Positions 36,761 through 45,929 of a stretch of 64,000 bases of DNA are shown piece after piece. The DNA is taken from the NCBI RefSeq assembly GCF_005818865.1, contig NZ_VBRY01000013.1:1-64000 (forward strand), read 5' to 3'. The position numbers were made by a program, and so were the translations under genes. The DNA is from Mariprofundus erugo (lineage in GTDB: Bacteria > Pseudomonadota > Zetaproteobacteria > Mariprofundales > Mariprofundaceae). Each line of letters starts with the position of its first letter. The stretch's first letter is position 1. The notes under the pieces were generated by a model, which saw only the letters and a program-made list of their open reading frames with translations, had not been told where the DNA came from and made no database searches.

Positions 36761-37189
36761 ATGAAAAAGCTTGTATCCATCGCCTTCATCATGTTGCTCA
36801 CCGGACTTTCGAGCGGCAGGGCATGGGCTGGTGACATCATTAAAAGTGAGCACCAGGCTCGCGTCGCGTCCGCTTACTTCGAAGAGAATATGCAGGTATA
36901 TATTGGCGGCACATGGCGTATCTGTTCCAATTTCCGCAATACCTGGCAGGAGGGGTTCAAGCAGGCCAATGCGGATCTTGAGGCTTCCTTCGCCTATTAC
37001 GCAACGGCTTCCGATCAATTTATTCGCACCCACAGAGCAGCCTTTGAGCTGGTCAACTCCATTGCTCACCATTATCTGCACAATAACTGTCCGGCCATAC
37101 CAGGTGCATTCGAGATCGTGGATAAAAGTAATCAGTTCAATGAGCGAAGCCAGATCGCTGCCAACAGCCCGGCCCGACAACTCAACTGA
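36761..37189 (+). CDS. Exported protein of unknown function, 142 residues
   Basis: The protein has a signal peptide (about 1-23, ending AWA-G) and a mature part of about 118 residues with a pair of cysteines (WRICSNF and HNNCPAI) that could form a disulfide. The rest looks helical. No family is recognised. GGAG lies 6 bases before the ATG at 36761; an ATG four codons earlier is also in frame. It precedes the SYLF-domain gene by 131 bases. Confidence 0.75.
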   Translation: MKKLVSIAFIMLLTGLSSGRAWAGDIIKSEHQARVASAYFEENMQVYIGGTWRICSNFRNTWQEGFKQANADLEASFAYYATASDQFIRTHRAAFELVNSIAHHYLHNNCPAIPGAFEIVDKSNQFNERSQIAANSPARQLN

Positions 37190-37320
37190 GTCACAACTCA
37201 CTCCCCTGTATCGGAGTCTTCTGCCCCGCACAGCCACAAAAAATCCGCAGTAGACTTAAGTCAAAAACAGGCATCTAATACTGACAGCCTCATGTAAAAC
37301 TTATACTCACGGAGATCACC

Positions 37321-37866
37321 ATGACGACACTCAAACGATTGCAAATCATGACATGTCTGCTGGCCTTCCTGGCGCCGTTGCCTGCACTGGCAGCCAGTGC
37401 GGATGAGATCAATGCCAAGGTTACGGCAACCCTGCATGATTTTTACAAAACGGTACGCGGTGGCAAGGAGCTTGCCGGTAAGGCCCGCGGTATTCTTGTC
37501 TTTCCCGAGGTGTACAAGGCAGGCATTGGTATTGGCGGGGAATATGGGGAAGGAGCACTGCGGGTCGGTGGCAAGACCGTCGCCTATTATAATACCGCAG
37601 CAGCATCCATCGGCTTTCAGCTGGGAGCCCAGGTCAAATCACAGGTCATTCTGTTCATGACGGCCGATGCACTGAAATCGTTCCGCGCCAGCAGTGGCTG
37701 GAAGGCAGGTGTCGATGGCAGTGTGGCGCTGGCTTCGCTGGGTGCAGACGGATCAGTGGATAGTGATACGGCGAGAAAGCCGATTATCGGATTCATTTTT
37801 TCAAACAAGGGACTGATGTATAACCTCACGTTTGAAGGAAGCAAAATCAGCAAGATCGACAAGTAA
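37321..37866 (+). CDS. SYLF (YSC84-like) lipid-binding domain protein, exported
   Basis: This 181-residue protein has a signal peptide ending ALAA and a SYLF domain (about 35-181) with the typical GILVFPEVYKAGIGIGGEYG and GFIFSNKGLMYN segments. SYLF domains bind phosphoinositides in eukaryotes; the role of exported bacterial ones is not established. GGAG precedes the ATG. It is followed by the DUF2721 gene after 85 bases. Confidence 0.9.
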   Translation: MTTLKRLQIMTCLLAFLAPLPALAASADEINAKVTATLHDFYKTVRGGKELAGKARGILVFPEVYKAGIGIGGEYGEGALRVGGKTVAYYNTAAASIGFQLGAQVKSQVILFMTADALKSFRASSGWKAGVDGSVALASLGADGSVDSDTARKPIIGFIFSNKGLMYNLTFEGSKISKIDK

Positions 37867-37951
37867 AAAGTGCCTGCCATGCATGGCTGATCCGGCGGAA
37901 TCAGCTGTTTGAAGCTGTGCATGGCTGCATAAAAAGGATTGAACTGATTCG

Positions 37952-38389
37952 ATGTCTCTGGAACATCTGGTACCGGCTCTTCAGCTATCGATCGGCCCGG
38001 TGATTGTCATATCGGGTGTCGGCCTGGTTATGTTATCCATGACCAATCGTTTTGCCCGCGTGATCGATCGATCCAGAGAGCTGGCAGAACTGTTACGCAA
38101 CGATGCAACATGTGAAACCCACCATGTGCAAAAGCAGCTCGAGATACTGATTCGCAGAGCCCGCTTGCTACGTCGTGCGATTGAATTCGCCTCAACCAGC
38201 CTGCTGCTGGCGGCATCGCTGGTCATCAGCCTGTTTCTGGTGGTGTTACTGGCGCTGGAGGCATCACTATGGATCAGCACACTGTTCATACTCTGTATGC
38301 TCTGCCTGATCATATCGCTGGCCTATTTTATCGCTGATGTGAATATATCACTATCGGCACTCAGCATTGAAACCGGCATCAACCGATAA
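37952..38389 (+). CDS. DUF2721 family membrane protein
   Basis: This 145-residue protein has three membrane helices (about 10-32, 70-95, 98-120) with a charged helical segment between the first two, including the family-typical RFARVIDRSREL. Function is unknown. It may share a transcript with the SYLF-domain gene. Confidence 0.85.
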   Translation: MSLEHLVPALQLSIGPVIVISGVGLVMLSMTNRFARVIDRSRELAELLRNDATCETHHVQKQLEILIRRARLLRRAIEFASTSLLLAASLVISLFLVVLLALEASLWISTLFILCMLCLIISLAYFIADVNISLSALSIETGINR

Positions 38390-38477
38390 ACCGGCTTGCT
38401 GCGATCACACAAACTGCAGCGCTTGATACCGGCATGAAGCGCATCTGATCATGAAAAGCTTTTGCCACACCTGTCAG

Positions 38478-38521
38478 GGAGATACTGATTGATTGCCACC
38501 CTGGCAAAAATCAGCATCTCC
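38478..38521. repeat. Solo terminal hairpin of the repeat family, copy H
   Basis: GGAGATACTGATTGATTGCC pairs with GGCAAAAATCAGCATCTCC as a 44-base hairpin. It matches the right-end hairpin of the full elements but stands alone. The neighbouring bases 38556-38585 hold another partial copy of the TGATTGCCA unit. Confidence 0.8.
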
Positions 38522-38611
38522 TTAGCGGTGCCAGCAGAAGCCTTCAAAACAGATGCGGAGTGATTGCCACTCTGACAATCACTCCGGCAAATGCGCGCTT
38601 TTCCCTTTGAC

Positions 38612-39226
38612 CTAGAAGTGATAGCCGACGGTGCCGACAACACCCCACATTCTGGCCTTGGAGCCAGCTGCAAACACAGCGCCCTGGTTCAGCTTGACCG
38701 GGAACATATACTGGGTCCACTCGCCACCGACAGAAATCTTGTTATCCATATGATAGTCAACACCGGCGCCCAGGCTCAGGCCGGTCTTGAGCTGGGTCTG
38801 GGTGAACGTACCGGCAGCAGAGGCCGACTTACCCTTGATACGTGCTGTGGTCGCACCGGCCAGCATGTAAAGATCGACATCAGACGAGACCGGGTATTTG
38901 AATTTGCCGAGGTAGGAAACGAACACCGGGCTGGAGAAAGAGAGATCGGTTGCAGATGCACCCACAACACCGGCTGCATAGCTCTTCTTGTCATTACCGG
39001 TCATACCAACGCGCAGCTCAGCACCAAAGTATTCGTTTACATCAGCGCCAAAACGAAGGAATGCGCCAACAGATGCATTCTTCTGATCAATACCGGTCGC
39101 CTTGTAATCCACGCTGACTGCACCTGCACCAAGACCTGCATAATATGCGATATCCTGTGCCTGTGCACTGGATGCCATACCGGCAATTGCCAGACCGAAC
39201 GCGGCAGAAGCGATTACTTTTTTCAT
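38612..39226 (-). CDS. Outer-membrane beta-barrel protein, OmpW/OmpX-like size
   Basis: This 204-residue protein has a signal peptide ending AQA-QD and about eight alternating beta strands, ending in the outer-membrane insertion signal GYHF with terminal phenylalanine. It is a porin-family beta-barrel without a peptidoglycan domain. No ligand can be assigned. AAGGAGA lies 8 bases before the ATG at 39226. Confidence 0.85.
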   Translation of the reverse strand: MKKVIASAAFGLAIAGMASSAQAQDIAYYAGLGAGAVSVDYKATGIDQKNASVGAFLRFGADVNEYFGAELRVGMTGNDKKSYAAGVVGASATDLSFSSPVFVSYLGKFKYPVSSDVDLYMLAGATTARIKGKSASAAGTFTQTQLKTGLSLGAGVDYHMDNKISVGGEWTQYMFPVKLNQGAVFAAGSKARMWGVVGTVGYHF

Positions 39227-39353
39227 CTTGTCTGTCTCCTTGAACACGGACACGCAGGCCCGCCATTGATTATCGCGGAAACGTATAAATCAAGACTGAA
39301 ATGAAACTGAAAAAATCGGGGAAATCGATGACCTGAACGGCACAGACTCCCGC

Positions 39354-40256
39354 TTAGTCGGCACGCTCTCCCGGCGTCGGAAGCAGCCCTGTCACAAAGG
39401 CTTCGGCATCAAATGGCATCAGATCTTCAAGCGTTTCCCCCACGCCGACGTAGCGGATTGGCAAACCGAACTTGCGCGACAGCTGCAGCACAATGCCACC
39501 TTTTCCTGAACCATCGAGTTTGGTGACGATCAACCCTGAGGTGCCGGCCACGGCTCTGAACTTTTCAACCTGAACCACTGCGTTCTGGCCGGTACCACCA
39601 TCCACAACCTGCCATACTTCATGGGGGGCATCCGGACAGGCCTTGGCAATCACCCGTCGAACCTTGGCCAGCTCATCCATCAAACCGCGATCGGTCTGTA
39701 CTCGCCCGGCCGTATCGACAATCACCACATCATAGTTGCGCGCCATACCTCGCTGAACGGTATCGAAGGCAACTGCCGCAGGATCGGCCCCCTCGTGCTG
39801 ACGTACCATATCGGCACCGGCACGCTTGACCCACACAGCCAGCTGCTCCACCGCGGCAGCACGGAACGTATCACCGGCCCCCACCAGCACTGTCTTGCCC
39901 TGCTGGCGGAACATGGTCGCGAGCTTGCCGATCGTCGTGGTCTTTCCGGTTCCGTTCACGCCCACCACAAGCAATACAAACGGCCCTGATTTCGGTTCAT
40001 TCATGGCACCGGCAACCGGCAACATCTCCAGCATGGATGATTTCAATGCTTCCACCGAAGCACCACGGCGCTTGCGTACGGACTTGATCAACGAGGCTGT
40101 CAGCTCCCCGCCACAGTCGGCCATGATCAATCCGTCCTCGATATCCATCCAGTCCGCATCCGATAATGCCTCGACATTGCGTCCCGGCATCAGCTGCGCC
40201 AGCCCTTCCCGGCTGCGGGCCAGTCCTTTCTTCAGTCTGGAAAAAAATGAGGACAT
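39354..40256 (-). CDS. ftsY: Signal recognition particle receptor FtsY
   Basis: This 300-residue SRP GTPase has an N domain (about 1-90) and a G domain with GVNGTGKTTT, DTFRAAAVEQL, DTAGRVQTD and TKLDGSGKGG. It receives ribosome-SRP complexes at the inner membrane. It lacks the long acidic A domain of E. coli FtsY, as many short FtsY proteins do. The fourth motif reads DGGTGQN where DATTGQN or DASTGQN is usual. GGGAG lies 5 bases before the ATG at 40256. No ftsE or ftsX gene follows. Confidence 0.95.
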   Translation of the reverse strand: MSSFFSRLKKGLARSREGLAQLMPGRNVEALSDADWMDIEDGLIMADCGGELTASLIKSVRKRRGASVEALKSSMLEMLPVAGAMNEPKSGPFVLLVVGVNGTGKTTTIGKLATMFRQQGKTVLVGAGDTFRAAAVEQLAVWVKRAGADMVRQHEGADPAAVAFDTVQRGMARNYDVVIVDTAGRVQTDRGLMDELAKVRRVIAKACPDAPHEVWQVVDGGTGQNAVVQVEKFRAVAGTSGLIVTKLDGSGKGGIVLQLSRKFGLPIRYVGVGETLEDLMPFDAEAFVTGLLPTPGERAD

Positions 40257-40551
40257 AGTCTCTCCCACCTAGTCTGCTATCACCGGACCCGATCAACTCA
40301 AGTCCATCCCCCGATGATGAAAGCGTACCCTACCTGAGCCGTTGCGCTTTTGGCAGATGCATCGTAAGAAAATCCACCTCAAACCGGGCGGTCTTCATCA
40401 TCGGCATCATCCATAGCGCAGGGAGGGTCAGGAAACACCAAGGCAGCGGATACGCATCCAAACATACATCAAAAGTACACAATATGACTTATCTCTGTTT
40501 TTATGCAATATTTGCGCCTCTGTTATCAGTTAAACTCAAGTCGGGGATCTC

Positions 40552-41058
40552 ATGATGCGCCACCTAACCGTTGTTCAGCTTATCAACCGTACTCTCGCTG
40601 CCGCAGCATTATTGTTGCTTTGCTCAACAGCAGCGTACGCCAACGACAGCAGTGATGCGGTGAATTTCCGCTGGCTGGATGACAAGGGCACTCAGCACTC
40701 TCTGCAGGAGTATCGGGGCAAGCCGGTACTGGTTCACTTCTGGGCCTCATGGTGCGGACCATGCCGTCAGGAGATGCCGGCACTCACAGCATGGCTGAAA
40801 GTGCATCCGGAAGTCACCATCATCCCGGTCTCTCTCGATAACAGTATTGAAGATGCACAGGCATTTCTTGACAGTCATCACTTCGCACTGGCCGCGCAGC
40901 TGACCGACTCTACCCAGCTGCAGGGCCTTGGCGCCCGCGGCCTGCCCACCACCCTGGCCATTGCCTCCGATGGCAGCATCACCGCCCGCCAGACAGGTAC
41001 CCTGCCATGGGAAGATCAGGAGTTTTCAGACAAGGTTCTGAACATGCTCAAACCCTGA
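40552..41058 (+). CDS. TlpA-like periplasmic thiol-disulfide protein
   Basis: This 168-residue protein has a signal peptide ending AYA-ND and a TlpA/ResA-type thioredoxin domain with WCGPC (Cys68 and Cys71) and the cis-proline RGLPTTL. It probably reduces disulfides in the periplasm, for example for cytochrome c maturation, or delivers reductant to DsbC-like proteins. The DsbC-like gene follows after 121 bases in the same direction. Two ATG codons in tandem are possible starts. Confidence 0.9.
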   Translation: MMRHLTVVQLINRTLAAAALLLLCSTAAYANDSSDAVNFRWLDDKGTQHSLQEYRGKPVLVHFWASWCGPCRQEMPALTAWLKVHPEVTIIPVSLDNSIEDAQAFLDSHHFALAAQLTDSTQLQGLGARGLPTTLAIASDGSITARQTGTLPWEDQEFSDKVLNMLKP

Positions 41059-41179
41059 ATTCCTGCCTGCGGGGGAACGACTCCCCCTTCACAGTCGGGA
41101 TAATATCCGCATGATGCGCATGTAAACAAAAGATCTCTGATTCATCTGATGGACAGAAATTAAACACCCGGAGATTATC

Positions 41180-41899
41180 ATGCGTTCGCTACTCGTTATT
41201 TGCTCGATGCTGCTTGCCTCACCCGCAATCGCTGAAACCGCCCAACCGACAGCCGATGTTGACGCGATCCGCGCCCATGCTGCCGAAGTACTGCGCAATA
41301 CACCGGTGGATGCAGTGCAACCCTCTCCGATCCCCGGACTGTTCGAGGTTCAGAGCGGCAGAAATATTTTCTATTCGGATGCTGATGGGCGCCACTTTGT
41401 CATCGGAGCCCATATTATCGATTCCGTCGCCAAAAAAGATCTGACCAGAGAGCGTCAGGAAGCCTTAAACAAAGTGGAGTGGAGTATCCTGCCGCTGGAT
41501 AAGGCGGTCGTATCCGGTGATAAAAATGCCAAACTGAAACTGGCGGTATTCACCGATCCCGAATGCCCGTATTGCCGCAAGTTTGAAAAAGAGCTGACTC
41601 AGCTCAAGGGCGTCAAAGTTTACAGCTTCCTGTTTCCGCTCAGCTTCCACAAGGATGCCCGGCGCTGGTCGACAGCCATCTGGTGCAGCAAGGATCGCCA
41701 CAAGATGATGACCGATATTATGATCAACAATGCAGATCCGAAAGCCGGTACCTGCGATACCCCGGTCGATGAGATCGTGGCTCTGGGTGAAAAACTCGGC
41801 ATCAATGGCACACCAACCCTGATTTCCGGGGATGGCCGTATGTCCCCCGGTGGCAAAAGCGCAGCTGAACTGAAAGCCTGGCTGATGGAAAAGCAATAA
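41180..41899 (+). CDS. DsbC-like disulfide isomerase
   Basis: This 239-residue protein has a signal peptide ending AIA-ET, an N-terminal dimerisation region (about 25-100) and a thioredoxin domain with DPECPYCRKF (Cys129 and Cys132) and cis-proline GTPTLI. A second Cys pair (AIWCSKD and GTCDTP) matches the structural disulfide of DsbC. It rearranges wrong disulfides in the periplasm. GGAG lies before the ATG. No DsbD gene is in the window. Confidence 0.92.
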   Translation: MRSLLVICSMLLASPAIAETAQPTADVDAIRAHAAEVLRNTPVDAVQPSPIPGLFEVQSGRNIFYSDADGRHFVIGAHIIDSVAKKDLTRERQEALNKVEWSILPLDKAVVSGDKNAKLKLAVFTDPECPYCRKFEKELTQLKGVKVYSFLFPLSFHKDARRWSTAIWCSKDRHKMMTDIMINNADPKAGTCDTPVDEIVALGEKLGINGTPTLISGDGRMSPGGKSAAELKAWLMEKQ

Positions 41900-41926
41900 T
41901 CCACGCTCCGGACAAGGTATAAAAGC

Positions 41927-42640
41927 ATGCGCGAAGATCGCCGGGCGGATGAGCTCCGCCCTGTCAGCATTGATACAGCATTCAACCGTTATGCAGAAGG
42001 ATCGGCGCTGATTTCATTCGGCCATACCCGTGTCCTGTGCACGGCAAGTGTTGAGGAAAAACAGCCCCCGTTTCTGCGCGGCACCGGCAAAGGCTGGGTC
42101 ACAGCTGAATACGGCATGCTGCCCCGTGCCACCCATACACGTGGCAGTCGTGAAGCGGCACACGGTAAACAGGGTGGCCGCACCGTTGAAATTCAGCGTC
42201 TGATCGGCCGCAGCCTGCGTGCCGTGGTCAATCTGGAGGCACTGGGCCCCCGCTCCATCAGCCTGGATTGCGATGTATTACAGGCCGATGGCGGTACCCG
42301 TACCGCTGCGATCACCGGCTCCTGGGTTGCCCTGCGCATTGCGATCAACAAATTGCTTGCTGGCGGCACCCTCGCGGCCGACCCCATGATCGGCCAGGTC
42401 GCAGCTGTCAGTTGCGGCTTCGTCGATGGGATAGCGCTGCTCGACCTGCAATATTGCGAAGACTCAAAGGCTGCAATGGATGCCAATTTCATCATGACTC
42501 CCGATGGCGGTGTCATTGAAGTACAGGCAACTGCTGAAGACAAACCCCTGCACTGGGATCAGTTCATGCAGTTAAAGCAGCTGGCCGATAAAGGCATACG
42601 TGATCTGGCCGCACTGCAGCTGCAGGCCGCATCCATCTGA
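41927..42640 (+). CDS. rph: Ribonuclease PH
   Basis: This 237-residue phosphorolytic exoribonuclease has the RNase PH signature stretches [28 protein letters not shown] and [18 protein letters not shown]. It trims tRNA 3' ends using inorganic phosphate. The rdgB gene starts 2 bases after its stop, a common pairing. Confidence 0.96.
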   Translation: MREDRRADELRPVSIDTAFNRYAEGSALISFGHTRVLCTASVEEKQPPFLRGTGKGWVTAEYGMLPRATHTRGSREAAHGKQGGRTVEIQRLIGRSLRAVVNLEALGPRSISLDCDVLQADGGTRTAAITGSWVALRIAINKLLAGGTLAADPMIGQVAAVSCGFVDGIALLDLQYCEDSKAAMDANFIMTPDGGVIEVQATAEDKPLHWDQFMQLKQLADKGIRDLAALQLQAASI

Positions 42641-42641
42641 T

Positions 42642-43232
42642 ATGGCACACATGAAAATCGTCGTCGCCAGTAACAACAAAAAAAAGCGGCAGGAAATCGA
42701 GGCGATTCTCGCCACACTCGGTATCGAACTGGTGGCAGCTGCTGATACCTGCTTCGTCGATGTCATTGAGGATGCCGACAGCTTTGCCGGCAATGCCCGC
42801 AAAAAGGCAGAGGCATTTGCCATGGCCAACCACCTGCCGGCACTGGCCGATGATTCAGGCCTGTGTGTCGATGCACTCAATGGTGCGCCCGGCATCTATT
42901 CAGCCCGCTATGCCGGTGAGGATGGCAATGACGGGGCCAATAACAGCAAACTGCTGCAAGCGTTGCATACTGCTTGTGATCGCTCGGCTCATTTCACCTG
43001 CGCGCTTCACCTGGCATTTCCCGATCAGCGGCCGGCCATCACTGCTGAAGGTCAGGTGCACGGCATGATTCTTGAGCAGGCCACCGGCATCGCCGGCTTC
43101 GGCTATGATCCGCTTTTCTTCTGCCCTGAAATCGGCAAGGCCTTTGCAGAAGCAACGGCAGAGGAAAAAGCCGGTGTATCGCATCGAGGCCGGGCATTGC
43201 GGGCACTGGCGGAACAGCTCAGCCACCTGTAA
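42642..43232 (+). CDS. rdgB: XTP/dITP diphosphatase RdgB
   Basis: This 196-residue Ham1-family pyrophosphatase has SNNKKKRQEIEAI, ADDSGLCVDALNGAPGIYSARY, GFGYDPLFF and SHRGRAL. It removes deaminated purine nucleotides from the pool. The ATG at 42642 nearly abuts the rph stop; an ATG three codons later is also possible, and neither has a strong ribosome-binding site, so coupled translation is likely. Confidence 0.95.
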   Translation: MAHMKIVVASNNKKKRQEIEAILATLGIELVAAADTCFVDVIEDADSFAGNARKKAEAFAMANHLPALADDSGLCVDALNGAPGIYSARYAGEDGNDGANNSKLLQALHTACDRSAHFTCALHLAFPDQRPAITAEGQVHGMILEQATGIAGFGYDPLFFCPEIGKAFAEATAEEKAGVSHRGRALRALAEQLSHL

Positions 43233-43348
43233 ACCTTGCTCCATAGACTGAGAATCACAAGTAGAGCAGCATCTCAGGTGTAACGGTGACGTTCAGAAGC
43301 AGGCGAAACCACAAAGTCTGGCCTCATTCAGTGCAGGGAGAAAAACAG

Positions 43349-44296
43349 ATGCAAGCAACGGAGAACCAGCCAACCCGCACATCCAACCTTGGCAACCGCC
43401 TGCACACCATGGCCCCGCTGAGCTGGCAGGAGACATTGCAGGAAGAGGAAACGATCCTGCGGCTAAGCAAACCCGAGGATGAAATCCTGCAAGCAGTCCA
43501 GCGCCGCTTTAACCTCGATGAGCTGCACCTGAAAGATATTCGTAACCCGGCTCATCCCCCCCACTTCACCCGGCTGGGCAAGGATGCCATCCACATCATT
43601 CTCCGCTTTCCTGTGGATGCTACCGACCCGGACGGTGAAACCATCAATACCAGCGTCTCGCTGCTGGCGGATGCAAGGATGTGCGTGCTGATATGGCCGG
43701 TTGAACGCTTCCACATTATCCCCCGGGAGGCACTGGCCGGGCTTGATGTCCATGAATGTGCCTGCAAAATCATTCATATACTGGTGGATCATCTGCTGCA
43801 CCGGGTCTATCAGATGCGCGAAGATATGGATGACGTCGAGGATGCGTGCCTTGCTGATGTCGGCAAGGCGGATATGGCCCTGCTGCTGCAGATGCGCAAG
43901 GAGCTCTCCTCACTGGCCCGCATCGCCACAAGCAACGGCATTGCCATTGAGAAGTTACGACAGGAGCCGGGCTTTAGCGGCAATCTCCGACTGGCGGATG
44001 CGATAGAACACATGAACCGGGCCGCCGTGATGGCTGAATCCAAAGCCGAACAGGCACTGAACGTCATGCAGGCAGTGCAATCACTGCTCAGTCAGCGACT
44101 GAATGATGTGATGAAGTTTCTGGCAGTGATCACCGTCATCATGACACCCATGGGCATCATTGCCGGTATTTTCGGCATGAACTTCACCCATATGGATATA
44201 CTCAGCTCACCATACGGATTCCAGGCTTCTATTTGGGCTATGCTGTTACTCGGTGTGGTGCTGGCGACCTATTTCAAAATCAGGAAATGGTGGTAA
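43349..44296 (+). CDS. CorA family divalent metal transporter
   Basis: This 315-residue protein has a cytoplasmic alpha/beta head, long helices (about 140-255), and two C-terminal membrane helices with the GMN signature in IAGIFGMNFTHM. CorA-type channels move magnesium, cobalt or zinc; ZntB-like members share the motif, so the ion is not certain. GGGAG lies 8 bases before the ATG at 43349; an in-frame start at 43286 is less supported. Confidence 0.92.
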   Translation: MQATENQPTRTSNLGNRLHTMAPLSWQETLQEEETILRLSKPEDEILQAVQRRFNLDELHLKDIRNPAHPPHFTRLGKDAIHIILRFPVDATDPDGETINTSVSLLADARMCVLIWPVERFHIIPREALAGLDVHECACKIIHILVDHLLHRVYQMREDMDDVEDACLADVGKADMALLLQMRKELSSLARIATSNGIAIEKLRQEPGFSGNLRLADAIEHMNRAAVMAESKAEQALNVMQAVQSLLSQRLNDVMKFLAVITVIMTPMGIIAGIFGMNFTHMDILSSPYGFQASIWAMLLLGVVLATYFKIRKWW

Positions 44297-44341
44297 TCGC
44301 GATCACTGCCGGGTCATGCGTCGCTCGTCTGTGTACACTGG

Positions 44342-44623
44342 TCATACCGGCCATTTCTCGAGTACACGAGGCAGCTCCTCAAGGTGGATAAAGGTGAGTC
44401 CGAGCGATAATACAATGGTGACCACATATACAAAGGTCAGCAACGGAAACGCCTGGCGCATCAAACCGATCGCAGCGGGTACACAAAACGCCACCAGCCC
44501 CTCATGACCGGTCAGCGCCCCCAGACCGCCAAGCGCCACGCATACGGTGGTAATACAAAAGTCGCAACAACGACTGTTAAAGACAAAACCGATATTTTTA
44601 CCCATGTTTGTTTCACTGTTCAT
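44342..44623 (-). CDS. Small Cys-rich membrane protein, 93 residues
   Basis: This protein has two or three hydrophobic helices and five cysteines (19, 20, 23, 28, 47), with CCDFC at the start of the first helix. The pattern recalls small metal-handling membrane proteins such as MerC or MerT but no specific match is recognised. AGGGGG lies 5 bases before the ATG, a strong ribosome-binding site. It is convergent with the CorA gene. Confidence 0.65.
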   Translation of the reverse strand: MNSETNMGKNIGFVFNSRCCDFCITTVCVALGGLGALTGHEGLVAFCVPAAIGLMRQAFPLLTFVYVVTIVLSLGLTFIHLEELPRVLEKWPV

Positions 44624-44886
44624 ATGTGCCCCCTGTCATCACAGATATTGATGCACATAAGGCGGTCGCTTCCAGCCTCCTGACGACAAACAGAGATCAA
44701 CACTCGGCCCGTCGAAACAGAGACATATGCCCATCACAGACTGCCAACAAGCCACAGCCCATCATGGCTACACAGTTACGTCGGGTGCACCACTGTTGTA
44801 TTAGCATATAAAAACCGAGTGTCAAAGTCGGGTATAGGGACAAACTACCGCATCGCAGTCGCATGTTCCGAGTGAATCATGGCTAA

Positions 44887-44930
44887 GGCGATGCTGATTT
44901 AATGCCATCCGGGCAAAAATCAGCATCGCC
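44887..44930. repeat. Solo terminal hairpin of the repeat family, copy I
   Basis: GGCGATGCTGATTTAATGCC pairs with GGCAAAAATCAGCATCGCC as a 44-base hairpin. Compensating base changes (GGCG/CGCC here, GGAG/CTCC in copy H) keep the stem. The rest of the 345-base gap 44624-44968 holds nothing recognisable. Confidence 0.8.
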
Positions 44931-44968
44931 ATTGGGTAAAGAACTGGCCCCGCGCTTACGGATGAGGG

Positions 44969-45844
44969 TTAGTCGCTGCCGCTGTTCAATGTGGTAAGCG
45001 TTTCGGCGACGGTGACAGAGAGTGCGGTGGTCGGGCGTCCGATCAGCCGGCTCAATTGCCGGCCGTCGTCGAACAGTTCGCCATTGGCTATGCCTGTCTC
45101 CGAATCAGCCAGTGCGCGCGCGAATCCTTCGGGTAAGCCGAAACCGACCAGCATATCGCGATAGTCGGCCTCTGCTACGTTGTCGAAAGAGACCGGGATG
45201 CCGGACTGCACCGAGATTTCTGCAGCCAGTTCGGCCAGCGTCCATGCCGCATCGCCGGCCAGTTCGTAGATACGCCCCGCCTGCTGCGCCGGGCTGGTCA
45301 GTACGGCTGCCGCCGCTGCCGCATAATCACTGCGGCTGGCCGAGGATAGCCTCCCCTCGCCGGCACAGCCGGCGATCTGCCCGTACTGCAGCGCGGTCGG
45401 GATGGCAGCCATATAGTTCTCCGTATACCAGCCATTTCGCAGCAGCACGTACGACAGGCCCGAGTCGCGCAGCAACGCTTCGGTCTGTTGATGTTCGGCC
45501 GCCAGCAGCAGCGGCGAACGGTCGCAATGCAGTATGCTGGTGTAGGCCAGCAGTTCGACCTCCGCCTCAGCAGCCGCCTCGATCACCATGCGGTGCTGTG
45601 GCAGGCGCTGGCCTACCTCAGAGGAGGATATAAGCAGCAGCTTGCGAACACCGGCGAATGCGGTGGCGAGACTCTCCGGCCGGTCGTAGTCGGCGTAACG
45701 CACGGTCACCCGGAGTGCGGCCAGATCGGCCGCCCGCTGCGGCGAGCGCACGGCGGCGATCAGTTCGCCCGCCGGCACGGAATTTAACAGCTGTTTGATG
45801 ACAAGTCGGCCCAACTGGCCGGTAGCTCCGGTAATAGCGATCAT
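44969..45844 (-). CDS. QorB-like NAD(P)H-dependent quinone oxidoreductase (NmrA/SDR)
   Basis: This 291-residue protein has an N-terminal Rossmann motif ITGATGQLG and the extended-SDR pattern of NmrA-like proteins, close to E. coli QorB (YtfG) in layout, with SSSEVGQR and RNGWYTENY. It probably reduces quinones or similar electrophiles with NADPH. AAGGAGAG precedes the ATG. It is divergent from an HxlR regulator, as in the ytfG-ytfH pair. By eye it is richer in GC than its neighbours, which with the nearby IS suggests acquisition. Confidence 0.9.
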   Translation of the reverse strand: MIAITGATGQLGRLVIKQLLNSVPAGELIAAVRSPQRAADLAALRVTVRYADYDRPESLATAFAGVRKLLLISSSEVGQRLPQHRMVIEAAAEAEVELLAYTSILHCDRSPLLLAAEHQQTEALLRDSGLSYVLLRNGWYTENYMAAIPTALQYGQIAGCAGEGRLSSASRSDYAAAAAAVLTSPAQQAGRIYELAGDAAWTLAELAAEISVQSGIPVSFDNVAEADYRDMLVGFGLPEGFARALADSETGIANGELFDDGRQLSRLIGRPTTALSVTVAETLTTLNSGSD

Positions 45845-45902
45845 CGATCTCTCCTTGCAGTGGTCTTGGCAAGCGCAAGGTTAACCGCCATACTTTCATC
45901 CA

Positions 45903-45928
45903 GTAAGTACACACTAAAAGGTAAGTAC
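45903..45928. promoter_or_regulatory. Candidate HxlR operator (direct repeat GTAAGTAC)
   Basis: GTAAGTAC occurs at 45903-45910 and again at 45921-45928, 18 bases apart, just before the HxlR start codon and within the divergent promoter region. A two-site operator for autoregulation is likely but unproven. Confidence 0.5.
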
Positions 45929-45929
45929 T

